This document shows positions 1 to 11,164 of a stretch of DNA of 64,000 bases, one piece after another. The notes beneath the pieces were generated by a model that was given only the letters and a program-made list of their open reading frames with translations, was not told the DNA's origin and did not search any database. The stretch's first letter is position 1; every line of letters starts with the position of its first letter. The position numbers were made by a program, and so were the translations under genes. The stretch is from Furcasterigmium furcatum (lineage: Eukaryota > Ascomycota > Sordariomycetes > Glomerellales > Plectosphaerellaceae), in assembly GCA_001599815.1 (NCBI GenBank), contig BCIA01000002.1:4437626-4501625 (forward strand), written 5' to 3'.

Positions 1-592
1 CTGCTTGAGCATGTTCTTGGAGTGCTCGTCGACGAACTTCTGGTAGTAGGCGATCAGGGACTTGGCGATGGCCTGGCGGATGGCGTAGATCTGGGAAGTG
101 TGGCCACCACCGGAGACGCGGACGCGGATGTCGACATCGGCGAACTTGTCGAGGCCAAGGATGAGGAGAGGCTCGTAGACCTGTGGGCGGAAAGAGTTAG
201 TCAATCGGTTCCTAACGGTCGTGGCGATGCTGTGTATGGGCGGTTGTGGCCCTCGCGGGGGGGAGGTTCCGTCGCGTTGATGATCCCCACGCCGGGGTCT
301 CGAGGGTATGCCGTACCTTGAAGCGCAGGATCTCGGGCTGAACGAGGTACAGAGGCTTGCCGTTGACCTTGACAAGACCCTTACCGGCCTGTGAAAATTC
401 CTCCGTCAGCAAAACAGTTCCTCATCCCTCGTCACTCGACCGCCGCATCGTGATGTCCTGCCATCATCCCAGTTCCCCCTCTTGCCGGCGTCCTTTCTCG
501 TATGGATTATCGGGTTGGCGAACCTTGCACTGGGCGACAGCAGTGGCCGTCTTCTTCTTGCCGAAGCACTGAACAGACTGGGTGGACGACAT
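1..592 (-). CDS. RPS16: 40S ribosomal protein S16 (uS9), 3' end outside window
   Basis: This encodes small-subunit ribosomal protein uS9, which sits in the 40S head and in known structures reaches the P-site tRNA with its C-terminal tail. Exons read 524-592, 317-388 and 1-180. Exon 1 gives MSSTQSVQCFGKKKTATAVA, exon 2 begins AGKGLVKVNGKP, and exon 3 carries DVDIRVRVSGGGHTSQIYAI, all typical of the fungal family. Introns open with GTTCGC and GTACGG. 107 residues are visible; by comparison with the usual ~143 residues, about 36 C-terminal residues, including the basic tail, lie beyond position 1. The early first intron is usual for fungal ribosomal protein genes. It is divergent from the SNF8 gene. 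Confidence 0.96.
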
Positions 593-984
593 GGTTGCTG
601 CGGTCTGGTGTTGCGGTGGTGAAGTTCGCAATTCGTTGGGCGAGCGAGATGGGCTTGTCGTTGCGGGCTGGCTCGAATTTTTTTGCAACAGCGAGTTGTG
701 CGCTTCGATGGGGCTTCGGGTAGCGTGCTAGGCGGGAGAGCCGAAGAATCGCCGGGTCCACGTGATCCTGAATTGGACCTGAAGTGAAGGTGGACTCGGA
801 GTGGGGCGCTGTTTCAAGGTCACGCTGATAAGATAAGAAGCTCCAAGCCAGGGCAGTGACACAACCGGCACTGGCTTGCGCCCCTCCTCTCTACCAGAGG
901 GTGTGGATGTCACATCTCAATTCTACAGACCATCCTCATCTTTAACGACCTTGTCGTTACCTTGACCCTCCCTACTCTGCAGCC
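593..984. promoter_or_regulatory. Shared divergent promoter, RPS16 / SNF8
   Basis: 392 bases separate two start codons facing away from each other, so both promoters and 5' UTRs must lie here. I see no convincing TATA element or coding segment. Confidence 0.5.
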
Positions 985-1773
985 ATGTCCCGCAAGGGCA
1001 TCGGCATCGCGGCCTTCGACCGCTCCCGCATCACCTCCGCCCAGTATGCCTCCCACGGCACGAACCTGCGCACGACCAACGCCGCCGCCCTCGAGAACCA
1101 GCTGGCCGTCTTCCGCTCCCTCCTCCAGCAGTTCGCCCAGACGCATGCGAAAGACATCCGCTCCGATCCCTCCTTCCGCGCCCAGTTCGCCCGCATGTGC
1201 ACGGCCATCGGCGTCGACCCCCTCGCCTCGTCCTCGTCGTCCTCGTCCGGCTCGAGCATCTGGGCGCAGCTGCTCGGCCGCAACCTGAACGACTTCTACT
1301 TCGAGCTGGCCGTCCGGGTCGTCGAGGTCTGCACTTCCACAAGGCCGGAGAATGGCGGGCTCATCGGCGTTAAGGAAGTCAGGGAGCGCATCTCGAGCGG
1401 CAGGCCCGAGGGCGCGCCAGAAGTGACGGACGACGACATCCTGCGCTCCGTCGGGACGCTGAAGCCCCTCGGCAGCGCGTTCAGCGTGATAAAGGTCGGC
1501 AGTAAGAGCTACATCCGCAGCGTGCCGAAGGAGCTCAACACGGACCAGAGCGCCGTGCTGGAGGCGGTGCAGGTGCTCGGATACGTGACCATCTCCATGC
1601 TCATGGCGAACCTGGGGTGGCCCAAGGCCCGTGCTGTCACGGTCATCGAGGACCTGCTGGGCGAGGGGATGCTGTGGGTCGACAAGCAATGCTCCGAATG
1701 GGAGTATTGGAGTCCGGGATTCATGCTCGATGATGCCGTAGATGGGTTCGACACTGTTGCTGAAGGAGGATGA
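985..1773 (+). CDS. SNF8: ESCRT-II subunit Vps22/Snf8 (EAP30 family)
   Basis: This is a 262-residue, single-exon EAP30-family protein, the usual length for Snf8/Vps22. ESCRT-II sorts ubiquitinated membrane proteins into multivesicular bodies at the endosome. The N-terminal signature MSRKGIGIAAFDRS is characteristic, followed by a helical segment with the motif GTNL and winged-helix domains in the C-terminal half (about residues 140-250, including VLEAVQVLGYVTISMLMANL and a WVDKQ turn). A low-complexity serine run near residue 80 is species-specific filler. The start is the first ATG after the divergent promoter, with a fungal-type context (cagccATG). Confidence 0.93.
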   Translation: MSRKGIGIAAFDRSRITSAQYASHGTNLRTTNAAALENQLAVFRSLLQQFAQTHAKDIRSDPSFRAQFARMCTAIGVDPLASSSSSSSGSSIWAQLLGRNLNDFYFELAVRVVEVCTSTRPENGGLIGVKEVRERISSGRPEGAPEVTDDDILRSVGTLKPLGSAFSVIKVGSKSYIRSVPKELNTDQSAVLEAVQVLGYVTISMLMANLGWPKARAVTVIEDLLGEGMLWVDKQCSEWEYWSPGFMLDDAVDGFDTVAEGG

Positions 1774-2375
1774 GGCACGCCGTGATAAGACTGCAGCAAC
1801 ACTTTCAGTACACGGCCAGCGCCGCAGCCTTCGCGCCGCTCTCAGGGCAGTCGAGGCAGGCTGCAAGCGGTAGCACACCAGGGATCCCAACCGATCGCTG
1901 AGTGAGCTGTCTTCACGCAGTGGCCGCGTCCACATGCGATCGCCAGCTCAGGCCCAGTCACCAGCCATGGGCGAGCCGAATGTACACGACACGATGAGCT
2001 ACTCACACGTCACGATACACGAGCCATGACTGAGGGAAATCATCAACATGAGAACCAATAGACACTAGAAAGCCACATTTACTACAATATCAAAAGAACA
2101 ATCGTCATCCACCCACATCGGCCCCCCGTCGTATGTCTTTCGCGTCCTTGCCTATCGAACTCCTCGGAATTTTCCAGCCGCCAAAGACTAGACCAAGTAC
2201 GCAGTATAGACACAGATCAATATACTATATGTCCCTCTTTCGTCGCCCAGGCGTCACAGCTCCCGCTGCGCCGCGCCGCGCCGCACCTCTCCCCTCTTTT
2301 GCCATGCCCTCCCCGCGCTTCTCGTGGGACATGCCCACGGAGCGTTCGCGGAAGGTCAAGGCGAGGCACGCCCGC
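1774..2375. other. 3' UTRs of two convergent genes
   Basis: The SNF8 gene and the Mpv17-family gene converge here. The stretch contains AT-rich tracts (about 2040-2110 and 2200-2235) suited to polyadenylation in both directions. No coding segment is supported. Confidence 0.5.
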
Positions 2376-3354
2376 TTAGTACGGCGGGTTCGGGCCGCCC
2401 NTGCCCGGGGGAGGGGGGTAGTCCTCCGGCCTGCCGCCGACGCTGGGCGCCCGGCCGTCGCCGAAGTGCTTCCTGCGCAGGGCTGCGAGGCGCTTCTTCT
2501 TGGTGACGGTGTTGATGTAGGTGCCGATGAAGAAGGAGACGAGGTTGAAGAAGGGCACCCAGAGCTGGTCGGGGAGGAACTTTTGCGCGAAGGCGAGGCA
2601 CAGCGGGGAGGTGATCCAGCTGACGGTCATGACCTTCCAGAAGCCGACCTTGACGGTGGCCTTGACCTGGTGGAAGGTCTTGGCGCCGGCGATGAGGGCC
2701 ATGGCGGTGAGGTAGATGGTGTTTTGGATGGGGGCAATCTGCGATGCGAGTTAGCACGGGTCATCGTGGCCTTTTCTTCCTTTTTCGTCTGCTTCTCCCC
2801 CGAGACATACCACAATGTTGCTGAAGATGATCTGGAGGATCTTGGAGCGCAGGCTTGTCCGGCCGGCGAAGACCTTCTGGAGGATCCAGATGAGGAAGTG
2901 GCCGACGGGGGCGGAGACGAGGGCGCCGTAGGCGGCCATCTTGGGGACGCGCGAGGTGAAGTAGTTGCCGTGCTTGTTGCGGTCCTTGGCGAGGAAGGAG
3001 GCGATGAGCTCCTGGGCGCCGGCGAGGGTGCCGGCCGTCAGCATCTTGGTGCGCAGGGGGTGCTCCTCGATCTGCTGGATGTAGGCCTACGGGTGCGGCA
3101 GCGTCAGTACTGGTGGTGCTTGTCGTCCGTCCCGCCGTGACCGGCTTCGCGCGCGCGGGAGCAGTAGGGGATCGACATACCGCGAGGTAGCCCTTGGTGC
3201 CGGCCATCTCCCTGCCGCCGGTGAGGGCGGTGCCGATGGCGGCGCGGAGGGGCCTCTTGCCGCTGGTGCCGGGGATGGCCTCGCCATCGAAGATGCCCTT
3301 GGTCACCTCCTCGACCTTCTCCTTGACCGCATCGGCCTCGAACTTGACGGACAT
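2376..3354 (-). CDS. Mpv17/PMP22-family membrane protein, probably Woronin sorting complex protein
   Basis: Three exons (3181-3354, 2811-3086, 2376-2738) give about 270 residues. The body has four hydrophobic segments typical of Mpv17/PMP22 proteins, and the last exon has the family ending (W at the start of the final domain, then PDQLWVPFFNLVSFFIGTYI). The N-terminal 60 residues are soluble and are followed by GTKGYLA. In Neurospora a member of this family, WSC, recruits HEX-1 assemblies to the peroxisome membrane during Woronin body formation. The long N-terminus and the Pro/Gly-rich tail ending PPY resemble the WSC-type group rather than short mitochondrial Sym1. One undetermined base (2401) leaves one tail residue unknown. 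A generic peroxisomal or mitochondrial Mpv17 role remains possible. Confidence 0.8.
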
Positions 3355-4672
3355 TGTGGATGCTGCGTCGCTTCAACTGCTGGAGTGCTGGCTTTGGGGT
3401 TTGTCTCGTCTCTGGTGCAGAGAGACCGCGTCGTCGGAATCGGGGTGGTCGGGTATGACCGCCGCCTCGTCAATGGGGTTCGAACGGGACGATGCTTGTC
3501 GAAAAGCCCGAACACGCTGCAATGTATTGGCCTGATGCCGCGTCAGCCCAACTGGTCTGTCAGGACGTGTTGGTCGTGCAATTCGCGGGGGTCGTCGCGA
3601 GAGGGAGATCAATTGCGGCACTCGGTCGTCGTCGCGTCGCAACAATGGGCAGTGGGTGCGTACAGGGTCTCGGTCGGTCGGTGGTGACGAGGTCGGGGAC
3701 TGGAGTTGGTTGAGGGCGGACGAGATGGATAGAGTGATCAAGACGTGGAGCCAATGGTTGGGTTTGTTTACCGCGTCAGGTCCCGTCCAGGTCGCTCAGC
3801 CGACGCCCGGCCACTGCATCCACTTTCTGCTCGCTCACCTCACCGTCCGCTCACCTCGGCAGCAGCCCCTTATTTCTCCCCTTACAAGGAACATCTGAGG
3901 ACCCGACCGGTCGCAACAACCCCTCACGACGCGATGGTGCAGGATCGAGGATATGGAACGTACCTCGGACTTTATCTGTATTACTGCGACAGAGCTCTGG
4001 AATGCGGAGTCGGTCGGACCTCGTGGTTGAGAGAGAGACACCGCCGGCAAGGGGTTGGGTCGAGACGGGGGTAAAGTACCTCTCCCAGCCCTGCCACGCA
4101 GCTCCAGCTTCCGTGAGCTTTTCCCGTGCATCTGCTCTGATGCTGCACACCTGCAGCTTAGGGGCCCAATCGGCCTCGCCCTTTCTCCTCTTCGAGCTAG
4201 CGCACAGCATTGGTGTCGCGACCGGGATTCGACATCGGCGCCGGGCTCCAAGGGGGGCGAGGGGGCTGGCTGGGGAAGCCGACGGGGAGCTGGGACCCCG
4301 ATCGGGTCCTCTGATTGGCGAGCGTCCCTCGGTTTGTTGTCAACGGCCATCACGAGCCGAGGCTCTGTTCCTGTCAGGAGGGGTGGTGGGTGTCCTTGGC
4401 TTGACGTCGTGGGAGCATCGAAGGAATAGTTATTGCCATGCGGTGTGTTTAGTACAGGAACAAAGTCATGATTCATTGCTACTTACGGATACTCACAAAC
4501 CATACCGTCGTAGAACTTCTAGTAAACTCGAAGAAAACCTGACTGAGCACTCGTTTAAGAGCATCAAGAAGACTGTGCTACTGTGAGGTATGCCAGTCAT
4601 TCGGGGTATCATCAACCATCCAACGCCAGAAAAACAATCCCAAACCTCCAGGGCCATTGACAATTTCCCCCC
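3355..4672. other. Intergenic, no gene seen
   Basis: This stretch holds the upstream region of the Mpv17-family gene and the 3' flank of the next minus-strand gene. Open frames here (for example around 4002-4586 on the plus strand) have no recognisable domain, intron structure or conserved-looking segment, and I treat them as chance. Confidence 0.4.
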
Positions 4673-6442
4673 TCAGACCTGCGTCATGATGTCCGGGACG
4701 TGCAGCTCAACACTCTCCTCCAAGACGGCAATCCCGTCCGCCACCTCGAGGGGCTTGGCCTCGAACTGACCCTTTTCCATCTCGCGCTGCTCCATGCTGG
4801 TCACTGGCTGCTCATGCACGTGGCCATCCGGGCTGGTAATTGTCAGGCGCGGCAAGGCAGTGGTGATGTCCTGCACAGCGGCCTTCTTCTCGGCCTTGGA
4901 CACGCGAGCCGAGTGCTCCTGGTTAGTCAGGTTGGGGAGATCAGGAGAAGCAGGGGAGCGGCTGATGAAGCCCAGCTTGTCGTTCGAGCCGCGCCCGTCC
5001 TTGAGGTTCCAGAGGGGGAAGCCGAGAGTCTTGCGAAGGAATGGGTGGAAGCGCCGGCGATAAATGCCAGTCGCGGCAGGAGCCGGAGCGGAAATCTGAG
5101 CCGCGTCCACGGCAACGGTGGCATCAGAAGAAGTCTTAGGGGTGTCAGGCTCAGTAAAAGCAACAGAGGTGAGTTCGGTATCAGGAATAGAGCCGGGCTG
5201 AGTGTCGGCAAGAGAGGTAGGCTGCGTAGTGGCAGAAGAGGCGGGCTGAAAAGGCTGTTCGCTGTTAGCTTTGTGTCTCCGAATGTAAACCTGCCAGAAT
5301 AGTAACAACTCACGCATCCGTTCGGTAGGTTCGCGACAAGCGTCGCATCACAGACCGGCCTCTGGCCGAAGATGTGAAAGCCAAGTCCAGTCGCGGCGGT
5401 GGCGGGAACATGTCCGTCCGCAATACCATCGAGACTGAGATACGCGCGGTCGGCGTGGCCGGGGCGGCAGTTCTGGCACACCAGATAGCCGCACTCTTCC
5501 TCCAGACGAGGGAGCCAGGGCTTCAGGGTCTCCAGCTTATCCGAGACCATGCTGAGGTAGACGGTCTTCGAGCTACCCCCCTCGAGGCTGGCGGCGGCGG
5601 TCTTGCGCCGGGCGGCCTTGTCCTCCTTGGCCACAGCCTTTACGTTCTCGCGCTGCTGCAGGATCTTCTTGATCTGCTCCGGCGAGTACGTCGCCATCTG
5701 CTCGGCCGTGACCTCCTTGAAGAAGGCGAACTGGTCGGCCCTCTCCTCGGGGCCGCGAGGGTGCGGTTTGACGAGCTTGGTGAGCTCCTCGCCAATCTTG
5801 TTAAAGGTGGTCTGTTATAATGTTATCAGGGGTCGATCGCTTTTCAACTTTCAGCCCGAGGACTGGTATCTGACATACCGCAGGAAGCTTCCTGTCCATC
5901 AGGTGTTGCAGAAGCACCTCGCGGTCCTGGGCGCAGAGATACAGCCAGCCGAAGGCACCGAAATTGAGGCAGTTGTCGCATCGAAGGGTAAGGCTGTAGA
6001 GGCGGACCATGTTGGGATGGGTGCAGGTGGGATGTTTCTTCCGGGGCTTCGATTCCAGCTGCCTGATGGCATCAACCGATGGCTGGGGCTCGGCCATGGG
6101 CGCCGTGGTGCTCGTCGGCATCTGGGGAAGGTTGTGCATGCGTCTAGGGATGCTCAAAGCAGCATTGTAGTTGATGACTGAAGAATCTGGCATGGCAGAC
6201 GCGCCGGGGGCACCGAAAGTAAACTGCGAGGGCGGTCCGTTCTCCTCGACGCGTTGGAGCCTCGCCTTGCTCCTGCTGGGGAGCTTGCTGCCATAGGTCC
6301 TGTTCACCTTGTTGGGCACGTGGAAGGTGAACTGGGCATCTCCCCCAGAATTTCCATCGCTCCCACTTCCGAACTTGACAGGAGGAGACTCCGGCTTTTG
6401 CTCGGAGTCATTGCTGGTGCCTCCCCTGAAGACGACCGGCAT
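4673..6442 (-). CDS. Conserved fungal protein of unknown function with paired Cys motifs
   Basis: I do not recognise a named function. Three exons (5879-6442, 5314-5811, 4673-5245) give about 544 residues. The N-terminal third is polar and disordered-looking. A central block has Cys pairs (CTHPNMVRLYSLTLRCDNC near residue 150) and a second block near residues 270-330 has LVCQNCRPG, DRAYLSLDGIADG and RPVCDA, suggesting one or two structural zinc sites. The C-terminal 190 residues are Ser/Thr/Pro-rich with a basic patch (RRRFHPFLRKTLGFPLWNL). The start is the first ATG that fits; an open frame continues upstream only through a GTG. This pattern recurs in filamentous ascomycetes as hypothetical proteins, as I recall it. 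The last intron uses a TTTTCAG acceptor preceded by CTAAC. Confidence 0.8.
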
Positions 6443-6952
6443 GGCTGCTGAAAGTGGTGGAAGAGCGTTTCTTCCGAAAGAGTGCAGCAGTATTGCCTGA
6501 GACAGGGCCAGTATTTGGGGGAACAATGGAATTTCCCTCGAGAGAGAAAGTGAATTCTTGGTGATGGGCCTCTCAAAGAGTTGCACCGGGAAGAAGCTGA
6601 GAAAAAACAAGGTGGGAGGCACATCAACGACGGTTTGGGCGCCACCGTTGCAAAAGCTGGTTCGAGGAAAAAGGTCGTGGAAGAAGAAGAGATAAGTGCA
6701 TCACATTAAGCCACATGATAAACTTCAAGAAAACATGGTTGACCCGCGTCAGGGCGGAGACGTGACAACATCCATCGTCAGGGGCAGCCTCGCCGCTGTC
6801 GGTGGCGTCGACCAGTCGACACCAGGGTGCCGGGCCTCAGGGTACCTGGATCAGCTGGAAAGGTCATACATAGTATTAAGTGGATGGCTCGCATTGGTCA
6901 AGCTCCCTGCTCTGCTATTGCTACCTTATACAAGCTGCCATGGCAAAACTCC
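6443..6952. other. Upstream region of the unknown gene and 3' flank of TYR1
   Basis: Two minus-strand genes lie head to tail, leaving about 510 bases. I see no further gene; the overlapping open frames lack coding character. Confidence 0.4.
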
Positions 6953-8783
6953 CTACTTCGAGCTCTCCGTCACAGCCTTCATCATGGCATTGCCCACGAC
7001 AGCCGCCTCCTTAAACCGCGGCTCGAAGAACTCCTGCGTCGTCTGGAACCGGTTCTTCCACGTCTCAAAGTGCCCCAGGGACACGCACTCCGCCCACCCC
7101 CTGGCCGCAAAGGTGAACTCCAGGTCGTCGGACCGGTACGTCCTGTCGTCGACCGCGATGCGCAGCGCCTCGTCCAGCGCCCCGGGGCTGCGGAACAGGT
7201 GCTCCGTCACGCCCAGCCACAGCCGGAACAGCGGCGTCGAGCACACCATGTGGTTGTACGGCACGATCCCCAGCTCCGCCCAGCAGTCCACCATGGCCAG
7301 CAGCGACAGGTGGCTGTTCCCGCGCGCCGACTCGCCCGCGTCCTCCTTACGCCCCAGCGAGAACTTCTCCAGCAGGTCCGGGTTGAGAAGCGGCCGCTGC
7401 GCCCAGAGCGCGCCGTCCTCCTCCTCCGTCCCGAACACCTTCTTCTTCGCCGCCAGCACGCGCGCGCGCAGCGGCGCCGGGTCGCCCGCGAGCATGAGCT
7501 TGTATAGGTCCGTCACGCTGCGCGCGTACTGGGAGATCTGCTTGCGCGCCTCGGGGTTGAGGATGGCGAGCCCGGCGTAGACGTGCCACTTCTGGCTGAA
7601 GATGCGGATCATGATGTTTATCTTGACGTTCTCGATGCCGCCGACGTAGCGGGACATCTCCCACGGGAACTGCGTGTTGGCGTGCCACGCCTTGCCCATC
7701 GACAGGAACGCGGCGTGCGTGACGGCCTGCGTGTCGGCGGTGATGCGGTCGTGGTCCTTGGCGGAGAGGTGGACGTGCTTCGAGCCGAGGACGGAGAGGA
7801 CGGCCTCGACCTTCTGGACGGACTCTGGCGCGGCTCGGTGGCCGATGATGACGAGGGGCTGGCCGCGGGGGTCGACGCCGGGGCCGTGCAGGGAGTGGCA
7901 CGAGACGATGTCGACATCCGGAGGGAGGTAGCGCTCCAGGGCCTTGATCTCGGGATCCTTGCACGACGTCTGGCCGCCCACGATGGCGCCGAGCTTGGTG
8001 GCTACACACACGCGCATCAGAACATCATGCGGCACGGATACGGGGACACAAGCAGGGGAGGCATCATACAGGGTCCGAACTGGGCAACCACGCGGTCGAT
8101 GCCAGCGGCCTCGACGCTGTAGATGATGTAGTCGCTCGCTCGCGAGACGAAGTGGCCGTTCGGGCATATTTGTATATTCTTCTATCACAGATCTCAGTGT
8201 CTGGCGCTCGGACCGAGGGAAGACAAGCCACGCATCGTACATTTCCGGCGAACTCCTCCCTCAGCGCCTCGTACTTCTCCTCCCTGTCGCACGCCAGTAT
8301 CCTGCCCGCCGTCAGTACCGGTCACGGTGGATTAGCACCTCTGGAGCCTGGGAGTTTCCGTTAGCCATGGTTCCAGCAGAGCGCCTGCGGAAGAAAGAAT
8401 GGATTGGTAACGTGTTGCTCAGACAAATGTTTGTTAAGGTAGCTAGGTGTATCATCATGGAAAGCCTAGACGCGTCCCGGGGACCAGAATGGCCGTCCAG
8501 GGGCACCTTGGGCGATACTCTAGCCAAATGCGCTCTTGTCATCATGGCAAGGGGAGGGAAGGGGAGGGAGAGGGCGAGAAAGAAGACGGAAGAAAACGTA
8601 CCCAGAGAGTAAAAGCGCAGAGCTCTCGGCCTGGAGGTCGGACACGACTCACTTCCAACCGGCAGCAGAGAGCTTCTGCGCGTACATCTTCCCCATGTCG
8701 CCCATGCCGATCAAGCCGACGACAAAGTCCTCCATGCCTGGGGGGATGCCGCCGGCCGCCGGCGCGGGAGCTGAAGAAGCCAT
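6953..8783 (-). CDS. TYR1: Prephenate dehydrogenase (tyrosine biosynthesis)
   Basis: Prephenate dehydrogenase oxidatively decarboxylates prephenate to 4-hydroxyphenylpyruvate with NADP+, the step committed to tyrosine. Four exons (8653-8783, 8241-8301, 8070-8181, 6953-8001) give 450 residues, the usual fungal length. The N-terminal Rossmann segment reads VVGLIGMGDMGKMYAQKL, followed by ILACDREEKY and DYIIYSVEAAGIDRVVAQFG. The catalytic domain has SCHSLHGPGVDPRGQPLVII and a long helical C-terminal dimerisation region. The acceptor of exon 3 is the least certain border; AAG-AAT before IQICPNGHFVS could be cut three bases later. No fused chorismate mutase domain is present, as expected for fungi. 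It is divergent from a FAD monooxygenase gene. Confidence 0.93.
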
Positions 8784-9516
8784 TGGGGATGGATGGATCG
8801 AGGGAAGCTCGCGAAATCGAGTCGGATGGATGGATTGAATTCTGCAAGGTGCAGGAATCTCACATCCTGAAGAAGAATAAGTCAGAGCTAGTCAGGTCCG
8901 CCTGCCAACGCGCCGATGGTGAGTCACAGAGGTTGGATTGGTGACTCGAGGGAGCTCTGAGCTTGTTGGGTTGGAGGAGAAGAAAAATTGCAGGTCTGGG
9001 TCCGTTGCTCAGATTTTGTGGTTGGAAGTTTGGTGGGGCGGAAGGCCTAGCGTTTTGCCGCAAGTTCCCGCTTGTGGGACGTATAGTAACCGCGGCTGAG
9101 AAACCGCGGACCTCGATTAGTACATTTCCACCATAAGTGCGTGTGACGCTGCCCGAGGTGCCTCTTTTGGACGCTAGTGGGGACAGGTTTCGGTGCTTCC
9201 TTCCCTACACAGCCGGAATAAGTACCGGCGCTCGAAAACCCCGCTGACATCGAGGCCGCGTCGTGACGCGCCCTGCTACCTCGCCGTACCGTGCGGTTCC
9301 GTGCCATTGCCACGCTAGACCGAGAATTAGGCACCGGTGAAAAGTAAGTCGTGGGCCAGGACAGTCCGAAGACCGAGGGGTGTCTCGATATTATATAAAC
9401 GACGAGATAGTACGGAGTCAATACCGTGAGCTCCTTGTCCTGCCACCAGAACATTGCAGCATGACTATCTAGCTGCCTCATAAACGTCCCGAAATTACTT
9501 CCTCATTAGAATTCTA
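8784..9516. promoter_or_regulatory. Divergent promoter region, TYR1 / FAD monooxygenase
   Basis: 733 bases lie between two outward-facing start codons. Apart from the TATA-like site listed separately, I see no gene. A minus-strand open frame over 9047-9481 has no recognisable family features. Confidence 0.45.
9392..9399 (+). promoter_or_regulatory. TATA-like element TATATAAA
   Basis: TATATAAA lies about 118 bases before the ATG of the FAD monooxygenase, a plausible distance for a fungal core promoter. Inferred from sequence only. Confidence 0.4.
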
Positions 9517-10881
9517 ATGGCCAAGCATATCCTCGTCATTGGTGCGGGCACCGGCGGCCTGGCCCTGGCCCACGCGGTGATAAAAGCCAGCACCGAAGTA
9601 ACCATCGCCGTCTATGAACGAGATCGAACTCGCACAGACGGATTGTTCGGTTATCGCGTCGGCATCTCCCCTGAAGGATCGCGGTCCCTCGCTGCGTGCT
9701 TGCCGCCTGACCTCTTCGAAACTTTCAAGAGGACCACGGCGATCACGCCGGACTGGTTCAACATGATCACCGAGCAGTATCAAGAACTTCTCAGCATCAA
9801 TGGTTTCAGCAAAGCCGCAGACGACGGAATTGGCGAGGAGCGGTCCGTGAGCCGCATGACGATGCGCCAGCTTCTCCTTACAGGGCTTGAGGACGTGGTG
9901 CATTTCGACAAGCACTTCACCCACTTCAGCACTAATGAGGACGGAACGGTTACTGCCTTCTTCAAGGATGGAACCACGGCCGTGGGGGATGTGTTGGTCG
10001 GTGCTGATGGAACCGGCTCCCCTGTCCGGCGACAATATCTCCCCCATGCTGTGCTGAAGGATAGCGGGCTCTATGGAATCACAGCAAAGGTTGACCTCAA
10101 TGAAGAGACAAAGGCGCTGCTCCCGCCAAAAGCGCTCAGAGGTGTTACCATGGTTAATGGGCCCCAGGGTGATAGCTGCATCATCCACGTCATGGAGTTC
10201 CCCTGGGATCACAGCGGTCAGCTGAAGAGCAACATCGGCGGTAACGACGAGGAGCTGCTGCGGCGCTGGCCGGGGCGTAATTTTGATAATACCCGCGATT
10301 ATATCCTGCTGGGATTCGGAGGGCACCATCAGCGACTGCCTGAAGACATCATGTCTCTTGATGGGCGGAAGCTTCACGCCCTGCTTCTTGACCTCACCGC
10401 CTCCTGGCATCCCGACATTCGAAAATTGTTCGAAATGTCCGACCCAACGACGAGTTTCCCGATCAATATCCGCACCAGTGAGAAGGTGGAACCTTGGGAA
10501 AGCACCAACGTCACCCTCATCGGCGATGCCATCCACACGATGACCCCTGGTTTAGGCGTCGGGGCCAACACAGCCCTGCTGGACGCCCAGATTCTGGCTG
10601 AATGCCTCGTGAGAGCGGTGCAGGGGCAGGCCGACCTGGTTTCTGCCGTTGCAGAGTATGAGAAGCAGATGCACTCCTACGCCTGGGGAAGGGTCGAGAA
10701 GTCCCTTGAACGGTTCAACAAGGATGACGCCGTGTACCAGACCGGCCTGAAGGGGACGATCGCGAACATGATGATGCGCACCGGAATGAGGGTTGTGAAC
10801 GCGCTTCCCCCGCTAAAGCGCATGGTGGCTGCGTCAATCACCAGGGAAAGGGGAGAGGTTGAGCGGCGAGAGGAGCAGTAG
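9517..10881 (+). CDS. FAD-dependent aromatic-type monooxygenase (salicylate hydroxylase-like)
   Basis: A 454-residue, intronless group A flavoprotein monooxygenase. It has the dinucleotide fold at residues 5-20 (ILVIGAGTGGLALAHA), the DG motif near 155-165 (VLVGADGTGSPVRRQ) and the GD/FAD-ribityl motif near residue 335 (TLIGDAIHTMTPGLGVGANT). Such enzymes use NAD(P)H and O2 to hydroxylate aromatic or related small substrates; the substrate cannot be read from sequence. The absence of introns contrasts with its neighbours. It ends in TAG. Its nearest kin could be secondary-metabolism or urate/salicylate-type hydroxylases. Confidence 0.9.
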   Translation: MAKHILVIGAGTGGLALAHAVIKASTEVTIAVYERDRTRTDGLFGYRVGISPEGSRSLAACLPPDLFETFKRTTAITPDWFNMITEQYQELLSINGFSKAADDGIGEERSVSRMTMRQLLLTGLEDVVHFDKHFTHFSTNEDGTVTAFFKDGTTAVGDVLVGADGTGSPVRRQYLPHAVLKDSGLYGITAKVDLNEETKALLPPKALRGVTMVNGPQGDSCIIHVMEFPWDHSGQLKSNIGGNDEELLRRWPGRNFDNTRDYILLGFGGHHQRLPEDIMSLDGRKLHALLLDLTASWHPDIRKLFEMSDPTTSFPINIRTSEKVEPWESTNVTLIGDAIHTMTPGLGVGANTALLDAQILAECLVRAVQGQADLVSAVAEYEKQMHSYAWGRVEKSLERFNKDDAVYQTGLKGTIANMMMRTGMRVVNALPPLKRMVAASITRERGEVERREEQ

Positions 10882-11164
10882 GGATCTAATATGTACATGT
10901 AGGATAATAGCATCAACCACTTCCCTTTAAAGCACAACAGCCACGCCACTCATCATGACCCATCCTCTGCTGTGTCAAAATTTGCTCTCCTTGGGGAAAT
11001 CCCGTCGTCAATATTGGTGTTGACTCGGATGGGGGCTTCAGGTCGAGCTAGGACTGAGTGACTGCCTCGGTGGTTTTCCGCCCGGAAAGCCCGACATGGG
11101 GCCAACCACAAAAGAACACAACCCGCGCCCAAGAGGGGCGGCACATGTGGTGCTTCCTGTTAGA

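Noticed and set aside
910..1935. 341-codon minus-strand frame over SNF8
   Set aside because: Shadow of the SNF8 coding strand; composition is dominated by Arg, Gly and Ala as expected of antisense frames.
4002..4586. 194-codon plus-strand frame in the 3.4-4.7 kb gap
   Set aside because: No motif, splice structure or coding-like codon bias; the gap fits a promoter and 3' flank.
9047..9481. 144-codon minus-strand frame between TYR1 and the FAD monooxygenase
   Set aside because: Lies in the shared promoter region, with a TATA-like site inside it and no family resemblance.
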